From contig CM035167.1 of the NCBI GenBank assembly GCA_020205615.1, forward strand, positions 137,778,568-137,842,567: DNA of 64,000 bases, in the 5' to 3' direction. Below, piece by piece: positions 37,057 through 49,296 of the stretch. Source of the stretch: Panax quinquefolius (taxonomy: Eukaryota > Streptophyta > Magnoliopsida > Apiales > Araliaceae). Each line of letters opens with the position of its first letter. The first letter of the stretch is position 1. Made by a program: the position numbers and the translations under genes. The notes beneath the pieces were generated by a model, which saw only the letters and a list, made by a program, of their open reading frames with translations, did no database searches and was not told the DNA's origin.

Positions 37057-39465
37057 TGTAGCGCCCCCAAAATTAGGTATCGTCCACCCATCTTGGGTGC
37101 TTACTTACATGATACATAAATTCAATTACAAACTTAATTATACATATATGTCGTGTAACATACTGACAATACATAAATTGAGAGTTCTAATAGGAATATT
37201 GTCATTTAGAATGATATCCATACTCAAGAGTCCTCATTACATTTATTATCACACTTATTTAACAGAATAGTAAGGACTACTAATGCTATCTTCTGGACCA
37301 TCACTCTTTTCCCCAGACTCGTCCCAATTATATTCTCATTTCACGAAGAGAAAAGAAAGAAAGGGTGAGCTCAACTAGCCCGGTGAAATATTATAACTAA
37401 GATAATGCGAGAATAAATTATCAATAGTCTTCAACAATGTTAAAGCGATAAAATACAATAGACAACCCGGTTTAGCTGCAGTGGAATATCTGATCCATTA
37501 AAAAGAGTCAAGTAGAAAATAAAGTCTATTATCTTTTAGGTTTTGAAAGGTTTTCATCAATTTTATCACTAAGACTCGGTTTAATGAATAAACCACAATA
37601 TCTAATCATCCACGTACCCACTATCAAGGATTTTCATCAAATTATCAATGGTCATGACTATACTTTAGAATCACCCCCCGTCATAATCATACCAAAAACT
37701 ATCCATCAACGCATTACGAGGCCATTTGAGGACTTTTATCACATCATTTATAACAAGCCGTGATTATTATACAAGAATGATCCTGGTCATAATCATACTA
37801 AGTTCATCTATGCACGTAAGCCAAAGATAACATAATATAACATTAGGATGATGACAATGACGTAATAATTCAATAAAACAAGTTCACGAATTAATTTATT
37901 CAGAACTAATAACGTCCAAATTGTCGACATGATCTTCGCTTTATGTAGAGTAAAATTCAAGAATGCTCGTAAAAAATATTTTCATGAAAAATCTTTGGAT
38001 GAAGCGCAAATATCGAGGATATTCCACTAAATTCATGGAGTATAGAAGTCGAAATTTTAACCAATTGAGTATAATAGCGAATGAAATAACAAAAGAAATC
38101 ACCATACATGCGGTACTTGGCATGTATAAAGTTATTCCAATGCCAGAATAATAATAACGGAACCGTGTCGGGTGAAATTCACACCCAAGCGGATGTTCCA
38201 ACAGAATAATAAAGATGGAACGGATCCGGTGTAAAACACGAATAGGATATTCAACAGAATGATAAAGAGCGGAACCGGTCCGGTGTAAAACACATGATGT
38301 GGATGTTCCAATGAGAATAATAAAGATTTTAACCAGTCCTGTAAAACACATGAGCGAGGATGTTCCAACGAGAATAATAAAGACGAAATAATAGAAGAAT
38401 GTCACCAAGTATAGGGTAAACCACGTTATACAAGGTTATTCCAATGAATAAATAAGAATGGAATAACATAAGGATTTCACCAAGTATAGGGTATCTTGCG
38501 TATACAAGTAATGTATAGGGTATACCACTTTTATAGGTTATTCCAATGTAATAATAAAGAATGGAATAACGAAGTTCTCTTTATGAATAAGAAAGAATAA
38601 CACCCCTTACAGGTTACAATGACAAATAATATTCCCTACCTTAGAAGAGTTGAATATTGGAAAAGTGAAGTAGCAAAATACTTTTCTTCTTTCTCTCTAT
38701 AGTTTCTCTCTTTAGAGTTTCAATTGAATTAAAAGAAATAATGAAGGAATGAGCTTTTTATTTATAGAAAAAAGCGAGGTGGCTCTTGGTCTTAATGAAG
38801 GGTCAAAATGACTCTTGGTAATATTGAAGAGACAACTACTTATTTCGAAGGGGTAATTAACCCTTGGAACAATCAAGAAGCGCTTAACTCTTGATAATAT
38901 TGAAGGGGACAACTCTTATTTCATGAAGGGTAATTCTTATTGGCGAAGGTAATTACTTATTGACGAAAGGTAATTACTACTCACAAAGGTAATTACTATT
39001 CCTGAAGGTAATTACTTATTGACGAAGGTAAATACTATTGATTTAAGGTAAATACTATCGATTTGGAAGGTAATTACTTATTCACAAAGGTAATTACTTA
39101 TTCACAAAAGGTAATTACTATTCACAAAGATAATTACTATTGTGAAGGTAAATACTATTGATTTAAGGTAATTACTATTCACAAAGGTAATTACTATTCA
39201 CAAAGGTAATTACTATTATTGAAGGACTCTTAGATGATGACATATGGGCCCCCATAAAATAATCAAAGTTACCACAAACGCCTCATAATGTACTCTTTAT
39301 ATACATCGAGGATTGAATAAATATTACCATAAATCATTTTATTTTTAATCAACACATATTTAATCTTTCAACAATTATTAATCATTTATAACTTGTCGTA
39401 AATCTCAATTAATAATTTAATACTTATAACATATTATACGGATGATCTTGTGACAATAATTGATG
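37057..39465 (-). mobile_element. Family 2 LTR nested in element A, truncated at one end
   Basis: Starts 'tgtagcgcccccaaaattag' and follows the solo LTR at 16045-19009, including the ~75 bp unit array (38060-38580) and the minisatellite (38930-39215). It stops near 'gacaataattgatgag', which corresponds to about 18390, so roughly 0.6 kb of the LTR end is missing. Since the host LTR also lost about 250 bp here, a deletion across the junction is the simplest explanation. Short frames inside, including one of 155 codons at 38408-37941, come from the tandem units and are not genes. Confidence 0.85.
38930..39215. repeat. Minisatellite in the nested family 2 LTR
   Basis: Tandem units of 'ggtaattactattcacaaa' and 'ggtaaatactattgattta' type, equivalent to the array at 17860-18160. 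Confidence 0.92.
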
Positions 39466-40585
39466 AGTTATAGTCGATATCCTAGGTGTTTCAACTAAAT
39501 CTTGTCTTTTGTGAGGTAAGGGATATTATTTTTTCGTAATGATATTATTTCTTCAATATCATTATGTTGAAATATTGATCTGAAGTTTTATCAAATCGGA
39601 ACTTTTGGTGTCCGAGTTCTTATTCACGTATAAAGCATTTATTCACATATCGACCTTTATTCACGAATACGGCACTATTCATCGAAAAATAAAAAATTTC
39701 TTTTAAGTCCAAAATATCTATTCGGATACTAGCTTTGATTGTATCCATATTTTGATCATTCTTGAATTTTACACCACCGTGATTATTTTGAGGTATTTTT
39801 GGACGTGGATAAAACAAAGTCACGAATCCTTAATCCTTAATGCTTGTCATTTTATTTCACCGGATTCGTTTCTTTAAATATTTTCATCATCTTCGATCTT
39901 AACCGATGATATTATGGAATATCTTTGGCTGTGGTGCAAAGATGAATGATGTCTCAAGAATATCTTTGGCCCGTAGTGCAAAGATGAGCAGTGTTTAGAT
40001 GAACATGACCAATGATGAATATCTTTGGCCTTTAGTGCAAAGATGAATATTTGATTCGGATATATATTGATTGATGTTACGAGGGATAAAAGATAGAGCG
40101 ATGAACTTTTAAATTCATACATAGAAGATAGTAGTTTGCATTCTCTACTTAACTCTTCTAATGAATTATTATTTTCGTGCGAATATTGATTTAAAATTTG
40201 TTTGTCTATTGTATTCTATTAGATTTTTCCTGTTGAAGACTAACGATAATTTTTGTATATTATCTTAGTCATAATATTCTTTTTATTGGGCTAGTTGAGC
40301 TCACCCTTTTCCTTTTTGTTCCATTTTCTTGTCGGGGAGGCGAGAATATAGCGGTACTTAGTCGGGGTATGGAATGAAAGTTCTAGAGAGAGTTGTTTAG
40401 TAGTCCTCACCATTTTGTAAAATAATGTATCAATAAATGTGATGAGGATTTATTTGAGTATAGATATTATGCTTGAAGATAATATTTGTATTCAAACTCA
40501 CAGCTTTCTTGTTGTAATAATAAAGTTGTAGTTGTTTACATACCATGTATTGACAACTCGGAATGGGTGATGTATACCTATTTTG
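39466..40585 (+). mobile_element. 3' LTR of gypsy element A, second part
   Basis: Resumes at 'tatcctaggtgtttcaacta' (compare 30490 and 41625) and runs to 'gtgatgtatacctattttg', just short of the LTR end. It contains the 'gaatatctttggc' unit repeats (39915-40045). It is followed by 13 bp without a match, 'aaaaagtccatga', and then a second family 1 LTR. Confidence 0.85.
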
Positions 40586-40598
40586 AAAAAGTCCATGA

Positions 40599-42891
40599 CG
40601 TTGATATTTTATATTCTTTGTTGTTTGATAATTATCATTACATATATTTTTTCATTATCGAAGCTAATAATTCATATTATCTGAATAATATTATTAGATA
40701 ACATTATTGACAATGTCTAGAAAGTTCTATCTAAGGAGAGGTTTGGTCACCCAATTGCAAGCAAGTGAGAGAAATTCTTATTGAAAGCCCTGCTTTCCTG
40801 GGACCGCATTTGTTGTCGATATTGCGATTACAGTAATATTATTTGTGAATAATTAATTATTGATTCATATAATGAGAAAATATTGATTTTATGTGGATAT
40901 AGATGGAGAAAATTTTAATGTGACAATTGTTGAAAATTAAAATTTTATCTTTTACGATAAAATAATTCGTTTAAATATATTATTATATTTTAATAATATA
41001 ATAATGGTGATATTTTTACAACGAATGTGGGATATATGAGTATCTGAGGAGGAAGAGTATTTTTGTTGTAATAAATATTTAAAACATGTTAAACATGTTA
41101 AATGGGACCCCATTTATTATTTGAAATTTGATTATAAACAGTAAAATCGCCTGGTTTATAGATTTCGATCAATTTCAGTTTGGAATTTGAAAAAACTTTC
41201 TTCTGCAAAGTTGTAGAGAATTGAATTTCCTATAAAGAGTCACAAGATTCGAATTTTTTGATAAAAGGGCTATTTATTGTGAATTATTGAAGTTCAAGCT
41301 CAAAATAATTGATTTTTGGAAGATTTAATTATTATTTTAAAGAAAAAAGCGTTTTTTTGCATTTAAGTGGGCTAACATGTGATATTAATTGCTGAAATTA
41401 GATCTTCAAAGATGGGCTAAGGAAATTTATAATATATATTAATATTTTATTAAATTTTCTCGCTTTGGTGTTCTAAGCATTTTCCTATAAATAGGGTCTT
41501 AGGTTAGAATTGAAAATCACACCGAAATCAAGTTTTCTCTCTCTATATTATCGGTTTATTCTTGTGAGTATTTTGAGTATACTTTGAGTATTGCTATACG
41601 GTGCAAGTTCAAGTCATAACCTATATCCTGGTGTTTCAACTAGAAGTAATTGTCTTTCGAGGTAAGGGATATTATTTTTTTCAGAATGATATTATTTCTT
41701 CATATCATTATCTTTGAAATATTGATATGAAGTTTTTATCAAATTTAGAACTTTTCATGTCGGGGTTACTTATTCATGAGTTCTTATTCACGAGTTACTA
41801 TTCATGAGTTCTTATTCACGATTCTTATTCATGGAGTTCTTATTCACGAGTTCTTATTCATGAGTACTATTCACGAAGCGTGAAGATGTTTTTTTTGGGA
41901 AATTTCTATCTTTTGGTGTCGGATTCTTACTATTCACGTACTAAGACTATTCACGATATCTGACACTATTCATGAAAAATGAAATTTCTTCTTTTAAGTC
42001 AAAATATCTAATTCTTGATACTAGCTTTGATTGTATCCATGTTTTGATCATTCTTGAATTTTACACCACCGTGATTATTTTTGAGGTATTTTTGGACGTG
42101 GATAAAACAAAGTACTTAAATCCTTAATCCTTAATCCTTGTCATTTTGTTTCATTTGGATTCGTTTCTTTAAAAATATTTTTCATCATCCTCGGTCTTAA
42201 ATGATGATATTATGGAATATATTTGGCACAGTAGTCAAAAGATGAATGATTTACGAAGAATATCTTTGGCATGTAGTGCAAAGATGAGCAGTGTTTAGAT
42301 GAACATGACTAATGATGAATATCTTTGGCTGTGGTGCAAAGATGAATATTTGATTCCAGATGTATATTGATTGATGTTACGGGGGATAAAAGATGAGCGA
42401 TGAACTTTTAAATTCATACATAGAAGATAGTAGTTGCATTCTCTACTTAACTCTTAATGAATTATTATTCCATTGCGAATATTAATTTAAAATTTGTTGT
42501 CTATTGTATTCTATTAGATTTTTCTGTTGAAGACTAATGATAATTTATTGTATATTATCTTAGTCATAATATTCTTCTCTTGGCTAGTTGAGCTCACCAC
42601 TTTTCCTTTTTGTTCCATTTTTCTTGTCGGGGAGGCGAGAATATAAGCAAGACGAGTCTGGGTATGGAATGAAGGTTCTAGGAGAGTTGTTTAGTAGTCC
42701 ACACCATTTTTGTAAAATAATGTATCAATAAATGTGATGAGGATTTATTTGAGTATAGATATTATACAGAAGATAATATTTGTATTCAAACTCACGCTTT
42801 TCTTGTTGTAATAATAAAGTTGTAGTTGTTTACATACCGTGTATTGACAACCGTTCGGAATGGGTGATGTATACCTATTTTGGGGCGTCAC
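40599..42891 (+). mobile_element. 5'-truncated LTR of gypsy element B
   Basis: Starts inside the LTR at 'cgttgatattttatattctt' (equivalent to about 29472, so about 450 bp are missing) and runs to 'acctattttggggcgtcacg', followed by a primer-binding site. It carries the same TATA candidate, 'ttattcacgag' repeats (41765-41880) and 'tatctttggc' units (42220-42345) as element A. Confidence 0.88.
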
Positions 42892-44983
42892 GGTTGGTAT
42901 CGAGAAGCTTAGGGATATGATCTCCGGTGGAGATCGGGAATAGAACTAGGAGGGAGAGACAGAGTAAATCCTTCGCTGAGTGTGTCTACCCACCTAAGCT
43001 TATTTGATTTATATAGGGATATTATGTGATATATTGATTTCCTTAATTAACCCTTATTTTATGACATTATTTGAGAATGTCGACCGAGAATATTAACAAT
43101 GGAAATGAGGCCAGGTGGAGACGCTCGTACTCACCAACGAGGATAACGTGCAACAAGTCGGGCAATGTTCTACTGTGAAACAACACCAATGAAAGCAGAT
43201 GATGAGCGAGGGATGTTTAGAAGCTTTTTGCGCAGTTCATGCAAAATCGAATTAGAGGAGACTCGTGTTCAAAATCTGAGAGAAATGATAGTAATTCACG
43301 GGTTGTCAAAGCCAAGCGCTCATTCGAAGTTGGGACCACGAATTTAAGGAAAGCCGAGATCCGATCATAAGCGGAAACATGGGTCAAGCAAATTACCAAG
43401 ATATTCGATGTCTTGGGATGCACGGAGAATGAAGGTTCCATTCGCCACCTTATGTTCCGTGGGCGAGGCGGACTACGGTGGGAGTCTCATGTAGCGTACC
43501 CATCCAAACGCACTCAAAGATGTCTTGGGAGACGTTTGAAACTATTTAATGACAAATACTTTCACGAAAGTGTTAAATCATATGAAGGAAGTGGAGTTCA
43601 TCAGATTAGAACAAAACAACACGACGGTGTCTCGAAGACGAGGCAAAGTTTGCGAGTTATCCAGGTTCTGCACCTCATTTGGTGGAGAATGAGGAACGTA
43701 TGACGTGGATGTTTACGAGAGGTTTGAAACACGGCATACGACAATATCTCATTTCTCATAAATTTTCTCTCTGTTCGGATGTTGTAAATGGGGCTCAATT
43801 ATTAGAGCGAGATAACGAGTACGGTCCAATCGGAGGGACCACAAACCAGGATCATCTAGGAGATGGTAGTCAACAAAACGACGATAACCAAATGGAGAAA
43901 GAAAAGATGGACAAAAAATGGTAACCACTCCGGTGGTAATCATGGCCGTGAAAATAGAAGAAGCGAAGTCGGGAGGAGATTTTAAAAGAGGAGATTTAAC
44001 AACGACCATGTGAAGGCAGCCGGTCTTAAGCGAAAGAATCGGTTCTAAGTGAGGAGAACGGACCGCCCATTATATGCTATAAATCACGGAAAGAGGAGGA
44101 TATATCCAAACCGCCCCCTGTGAGATTCAAGGTATACTATAATTATGGAAAGGAAGGACATATCGCTTCGAGATTGTATGCAGTGGCGAAACCTAGTTCA
44201 ATGGGGGCGGTGACTCAAAAGATCGTCTTTAAAAGTCAAAGTCAACGATTCCGGAAGAGCGTTTGTTGTGGTAATGGTCAAAATGCGAGGAACCCAAACG
44301 AGGTGATCACGGTAAGCTATTTATAAATTCTTGCGAAGTTTATACCTTACTTGATACTTGCTACCCATTCATTTATCTCTCCGCACGTGTGCTCAACGTT
44401 TAAACTTGACTCGGAGAAATTAGACTTTGACCTATCTGTGGAAACTCTTTTAGGAGAAACTTTCACCACATCCATTTATAAATCTTGTTTGATTCAAGTT
44501 GGCACCATCACCTTATCTGCCGACCTTATCTCTTTAAAGATACTTGCTTTTGATGTGATTTTAAGGGATTGATTGGTTAACTACTCATCATGCCAAAATT
44601 GATTGTTTTCGTAAGGTTGTTAGTTTTCATATTCCTAATCAACTTTGTTATGCAATTCAAGCAACTAAACCATTAAAATCAATCAACGTCATATCTAATC
44701 ATAAAATTTATTCGTTTATTGAAAAAGCGGATGTCAAGCTTTCTTAGCCCATGTTATGGATTTGAATAAAGACACGTCAAATTTGAATGATATTCCAGTT
44801 GTTATCGACTTTCTGAAGAACTTCCTGTCTACCCCGAATCTGAAGTTGAATTCTTTATTGATCTTGAACTGATAAAGCCCATTTCTAAAACCCCATATCG
44901 AATGGCTCTATTGAACTTCAGGGAGTTAAAGGTCCAACTACGAGAATTGTTGGACATTGGTTTCATTCGTCCTAGTACATCTC
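42892..44983 (+). pseudogene. Gag and partial pol of gypsy element B
   Basis: The primer-binding site 'ttggtatcgag' (42894) and leader are like those of element A. Gag starts at ATG 43077 (MSTENINNGNEA) and is frameshifted almost at once. It continues to the zinc knuckle near 44132-44190 (YYNYGKEGHIAS, again Tyr where Cys is expected). The protease region lies at about 44320-44570 and reads better than in A (HSFISPHVCSTFKLDSEKLD). RT begins near 44860 ([11 protein letters not shown]) and is cut at 'cctagtacatctcc' (44983). No RNase H or integrase. Many small differences from element A cluster at C- and G-rich triplets. Confidence 0.87.
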
Positions 44984-45011
44984 CGTGAAGTTGAATTCTT
45001 TATTGATCTTG
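44984..45011 (+). other. Copied filler at a deletion junction
   Basis: 'gtgaagttgaattctttatt' plus 'gatcttg' at the junction repeats pol sequence found about 145 bp upstream (44838-44870) and at 33693-33720 in element A, before switching to LTR sequence at 'tatccatgttttgatc'. A copied filler at a break-repair or template-switch junction is the likely origin. Confidence 0.75.
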
Positions 45012-45937
45012 TATCCATGTTTTGATCATTCTTGAATTTTACACCACTATGATTATTTTTGAGGTATTGTTGGACATGGATAAAACAAAGTACTGAATCC
45101 TTAATCCTTAATCCTTAATCCTTGTCATTTTGTTTCCATCGGATTCGTTTCTTAAAATATTTTTCATCATCCTCGGTCTTAAATGATGATATTATTGAAT
45201 ATCTTTGGCCCGTAGTGCAAAAATGAATGATTTCTTGATGAATATCTTTGGCCGTAGTAGCAAAAGATGAGCAGTGTTGAGATGAACATGATCGATCGAT
45301 TAATATCTTTGGCCGTAGTGCAAAGATGAGCAGTGTTTAGATGAACATAACTAATGATGAATATCTTTGGCCTGTAGTGCAAAGATGAATATTTGATTCC
45401 AGATATATAATGATTGATGTTACAGGGATAAATATCGACGATGAACTTTTAAATTCATACATAGAAGATAGTAGTTTGCATTCTCTACTTAACTCTTCTA
45501 ATGAATTATTATTTCCGCTGCGAATATTGATTTAAAATTTGTTGTCTATTGTATTCTATTAGATTTTTCCTGTTGAAGACTAATGATAATTTATTGTATA
45601 TTATCTTAGTCATAATATTCTTCTTTCGGGCTAGTTGAGCTCACCCTTTTCCTTTTTTGTTCCATTTTTCTTGTCAGGAGGCAAGAATATAAAGCGAAAT
45701 CTGAAGTCTGGGTATGGAATGAAGGTTCTAGAGAGAGTTGTTTAGTAGTCCTCACCATTTTGTAAAATAATGTATCAATAAATGTGATGAGGATTTATTT
45801 GAGTATAGATATTATACAGAAGATAATATTTGTATTCAAACTCACAGTTTCTTGTTGTAATAATAAAGTTGTAGTTGTTTACGTACCATGTATTGACAAA
45901 CTCGGAATGGGTGATGTATACCTATTTTGGGAAGCGT

Positions 45938-45941
<4 letters not shown>
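45012..45941 (+). mobile_element. 3' part of a family 1 LTR closing the A-B block
   Basis: Matches the last ~870 bp of the family 1 LTR (from about 30888), with an expanded set of about four 'tatctttggc...gcaaagatga' units (45196-45390), and ends 'ttttgggaagcgtcaca'. The next bases, 'catatatatata', resume an (AT)n run like the one just before element A's 5' LTR, so one insertion event may bound the whole block 29021-45941. Confidence 0.8.
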
Positions 45942-45982
<41 letters not shown>

Positions 45983-46021
45983 GTATAAGTCTATGAATCA
46001 CATCTATATATATAGTCAGAG
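45942..46021. repeat. Copia unit 2 (AT)n leader, apparently inverted
   Basis: (AT)n is followed by 'agtctatgaatcacatctat', the reverse complement of 'atagatgtgattcatag' in unit 1 (11354-11372). The inversion continues after the next LTR: 'acaagtctatgaatct' (48390) is the reverse complement of 'agattcatagacttgt' (11327-11342). Confidence 0.6.
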
Positions 46022-48388
46022 TGTGGCGCCCAAAATAGGTATACATCACCCATCTTCAAAGTCAGTCGACATCGTAGTATGTAATTTATCTATAACTTAC
46101 TAATGTAACTGTCGTAGTACAATACGACATAAATCGTGAGTTTGAATACAAATATTGTCTACTAGATATTATACAAACTTAAAAGAGTCCTGATTACAAT
46201 TATTATCACACTTTATTTCACGAGAATGAGTGAGGACTACTAATGCTATCCTCACGGACCATTACTCGCTTTCCGACTAAAGTCGTATATTCTCATTTTA
46301 CGAAGAGAACAAATGAAAAAAGGGTGAGCTTCGACTAGCTCAAATGAGAAATATTATGACTAAGATAATGCGTAATAAATTATCATTAGCTTCTAACAAT
46401 GTTAAACCGATAAAATATAATGAACATCAAGTTTAACTACAATTGAACCAAAGAATCCATTAAAAGAGTCAAGTAGAAAATAAAATCTACTATCTTTTAT
46501 GATTTAAAAGTTTTTCATCAAGTTATATATTTAGATTCACTTTAATAAATATTCCACCACATCTAATCAACCCCGTACCACAGTCGAAATTTAAATCATC
46601 AATGGTCATGACTATACCGAATAAACCCCGTCATAATCATACCAAAACTATTCATCAATGCTTTCACAGAAGCCTCGAGGACTTTTATCACATCATTTAT
46701 AACAATGTATGATTATACCGAATGATCCTCGGTCATAATCATACTAAGTCCATCTATGCACGTAAGCCAAAGATGACTTTCAACATAATATAACATGAGG
46801 ATGATGTCAATGACATAATAATTCAATAAAAAGTTCAAGAATTAATTTATCCAAGAACTAATAATGTCCAAATTGACAACATGATCTTTGCTTTGTAGAG
46901 TAAAATTCAAGAATGCTCGTAAGAATATTTCCATGAAAATATTTGGATGAAGCGCAAATATCGAGGATATTTCACTAATTTCATGGAGTATAAAGTCGAA
47001 ATTTCAAACCAACCCGAGTATAATAACGAATGGAATAACAAAAAAATCACCACGCATGTGCGTATTTCCAGATAGATGGGTTATTCCAACAGAATAATAA
47101 TAACGGAACCAGTCGGTGAAATTCACAATCGGCTGGATGTTCCAAATGAATAATAAAGAATGGAATAACAACGAAATCACCATACATGCGGTACTTGGCA
47201 TAGATGAGGTTATTCAATGAATAATAAATACGAATAATAAAGATGGAATCAGTCCCATGTAAAAACACATGCATGTGATATTCCAAATGAATAATAAAAA
47301 AGAGAATAATAAAGATTTAACCGGTCCGTAAAAAGCCTGCATGAGGATGTTCCAACGGAATAATAAAACGAGAATAATAGAAGAATGTCACCAAGTATAG
47401 GTATTCTCACATGATACGAGTTATTCCAATGTAACAATGTAGAAATGGAATAATGAAGTTCTCTTTTTGAATACAAAAGAATAATATCCCTTACCGTAAA
47501 AAGGAAGACACTGGATATCAAAGTAGTGAAGTGCAGTATACTCTTCTTCTTTCTCTCATAGATTTTCTCTCTATAGATTCTCTCTATAATTTCTCTCTCT
47601 AGTTTCAATTGAATTAAAAGAAAATAATGAAGGAATGAGCTTCATTTATAGGAAAATAGAATGCATAGTAATTAATCCATGAACGGTCCAGATTGATTTA
47701 CTTTAATCTGACGGTCCATATTTAAAAGCAAAATCTTTTAAATAAAATATCATATATTCTATTTATATAAAAATATTTTACTATGCAAACACTATGCAAC
47801 ACTATGCAAAATACTATGCAAAAACACTTATCTGACACTATGCATAATAAAATATAATATATTACATTTATAGAATAACTTTAATAAAGTATTATGTTTT
47901 ATATAAAAGATGTTTACATTTTATTACGTTAATAATACGAATAAAACAAAACGTCATTATCGCTTATAATAATTCATATTATTAATCGACAATAATGGAA
48001 TCAAACCGGTGACTTCTCACATAAGCATCAATAATCAATACCACAGGTGTCTTCTTATGCAACCACACGCGTATTCTTGTACTTTTACTACCGAAGTAGT
48101 TCAACAAGATCAACGGTAAAACTTCCGCCAAGTTATTTCAATAAAATATTTTGTCGCTTTCTCAATCCGACAATAATTACATTGGGTCCACCAATGATTG
48201 AGCAGTGCGAATATTCCTGCTAAACCGAATATTCTCCCACCAATCGAATATAATATAACCACTGTGCATATTTTGCAAAATTTATAAATACTACCTGTTA
48301 CTATAATATTATCTCAAATTCACACCATAATATTAAAAATTATTTCGACAAAATTTAAATCTTTATTGATAAAATCTGGAATCTCACA
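46022..48388 (-). mobile_element. Solo LTR, gypsy family 2 (2367 bp)
   Basis: Begins 'tgtggcgcccaaaataggta' and ends 'aaaatctggaatctcaca'. It matches the 25619 LTR in length, layout and tandem-unit array (47030-47460). Its end resembles the reverse complement of the plus-strand LTR start at 62344 ('tgtgagacctcgattttatc') more closely than the other copies do. No internal region adjoins it. Flanking 'cagag' and 'acaag' are not a convincing target duplication. Frames of 119 and 79 codons inside it come from the tandem units. Confidence 0.88.
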
Positions 48389-48401
48389 ACAAGTCTATGA
48401 A

Positions 48402-48432
<31 letters not shown>

Positions 48433-48447
48433 CAAGTCTATCTATCA

Positions 48448-48501
<54 letters not shown>

Positions 48502-48814
48502 AACATATAAACCGCAAATTCAATTTTTTATTAATCAACTTTTCACCTAATACCTTGAAATTAAAGAATACTGTTTATGAGTGGAGTATTGGTTATGAAA
48601 GTTATGTACGGGTACGGCTCTTCTAAACATACAGGATAGATAGGATACTACTCCACTACTACTAATGCATTAATTGTTATTGTTAACCGCTAAACCTCCA
48701 ACAAAATTCATAAAAAAGCCGATAATGCCCAAACATTATGCTTTTTATTTTTAATAAAATTACCAAAATTCATAAATTCTCTATGAATCAATCATGGGTG
48801 GATTTGATACCAAT
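48389..48814 (-). mobile_element. Copia internal unit 2, last segment with primer-binding site
   Basis: Two (AT)n runs (48407-48432 and 48457-48500) are followed by 'aaccgcaaattcaatttttt' and onward, parallel to 11449-11753. It ends in the complement of the primer-binding site ('gatttgatacc', 48801-48811), next to LTR 3. Confidence 0.88.
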
Positions 48815-49296
48815 TGTTGAAATTAATTACTGAAACTAAATATGTTTATAAATATAACCCATGTTGAAACAAAAGAAGAAGAAATAACATAACTGAAGCG
48901 TACGAGATCCCATGATATTGTTTGATCAAAGCGGGTTGAGATCTTCCAATTGATGCGTATTTTAGAACCCAATTTCTCTCGCTGATGGGGATACGAGAGA
49001 AAACAATATAGAAAAAGAAATATACGCTCAATTGGGGACCATGATCCCATTATAAAGAAAAGCTAGTGTGAAGAAACTTCTAAATAGCGAGTTATTATCT
49101 TTTAGTATTATTAAATTGGCCCCTCATCAATTTAAGAATACAAATCCGATCTCTACACATTAATTCCATGACAAACATACCCTTAAGCCTACTTAAAACT
49201 TAATTAGATCACTTAAATTTAGACTTATACATGATAATACACATTAATAATATACACGTGTGGTCCCAATTAAGATTAATAAAGACTAATCCAACA
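48815..49296 (-). mobile_element. Copia array LTR 3, shared by two internal units
   Basis: It has the same ends and about the same length (482 bp) as LTRs 1 and 2. It is flanked on its left by the primer-binding site of unit 2 and on its right by the polypurine tract 'atctcccact' of unit 3. Confidence 0.9.

Noticed and set aside
38132..38408. Frames of 78 and 155 codons with Ile/Leu/Phe-rich 'membrane-like' peptides
   Set aside because: They arise from the tandem ~75 bp units of an LTR; similar frames appear in every copy and on both strands.
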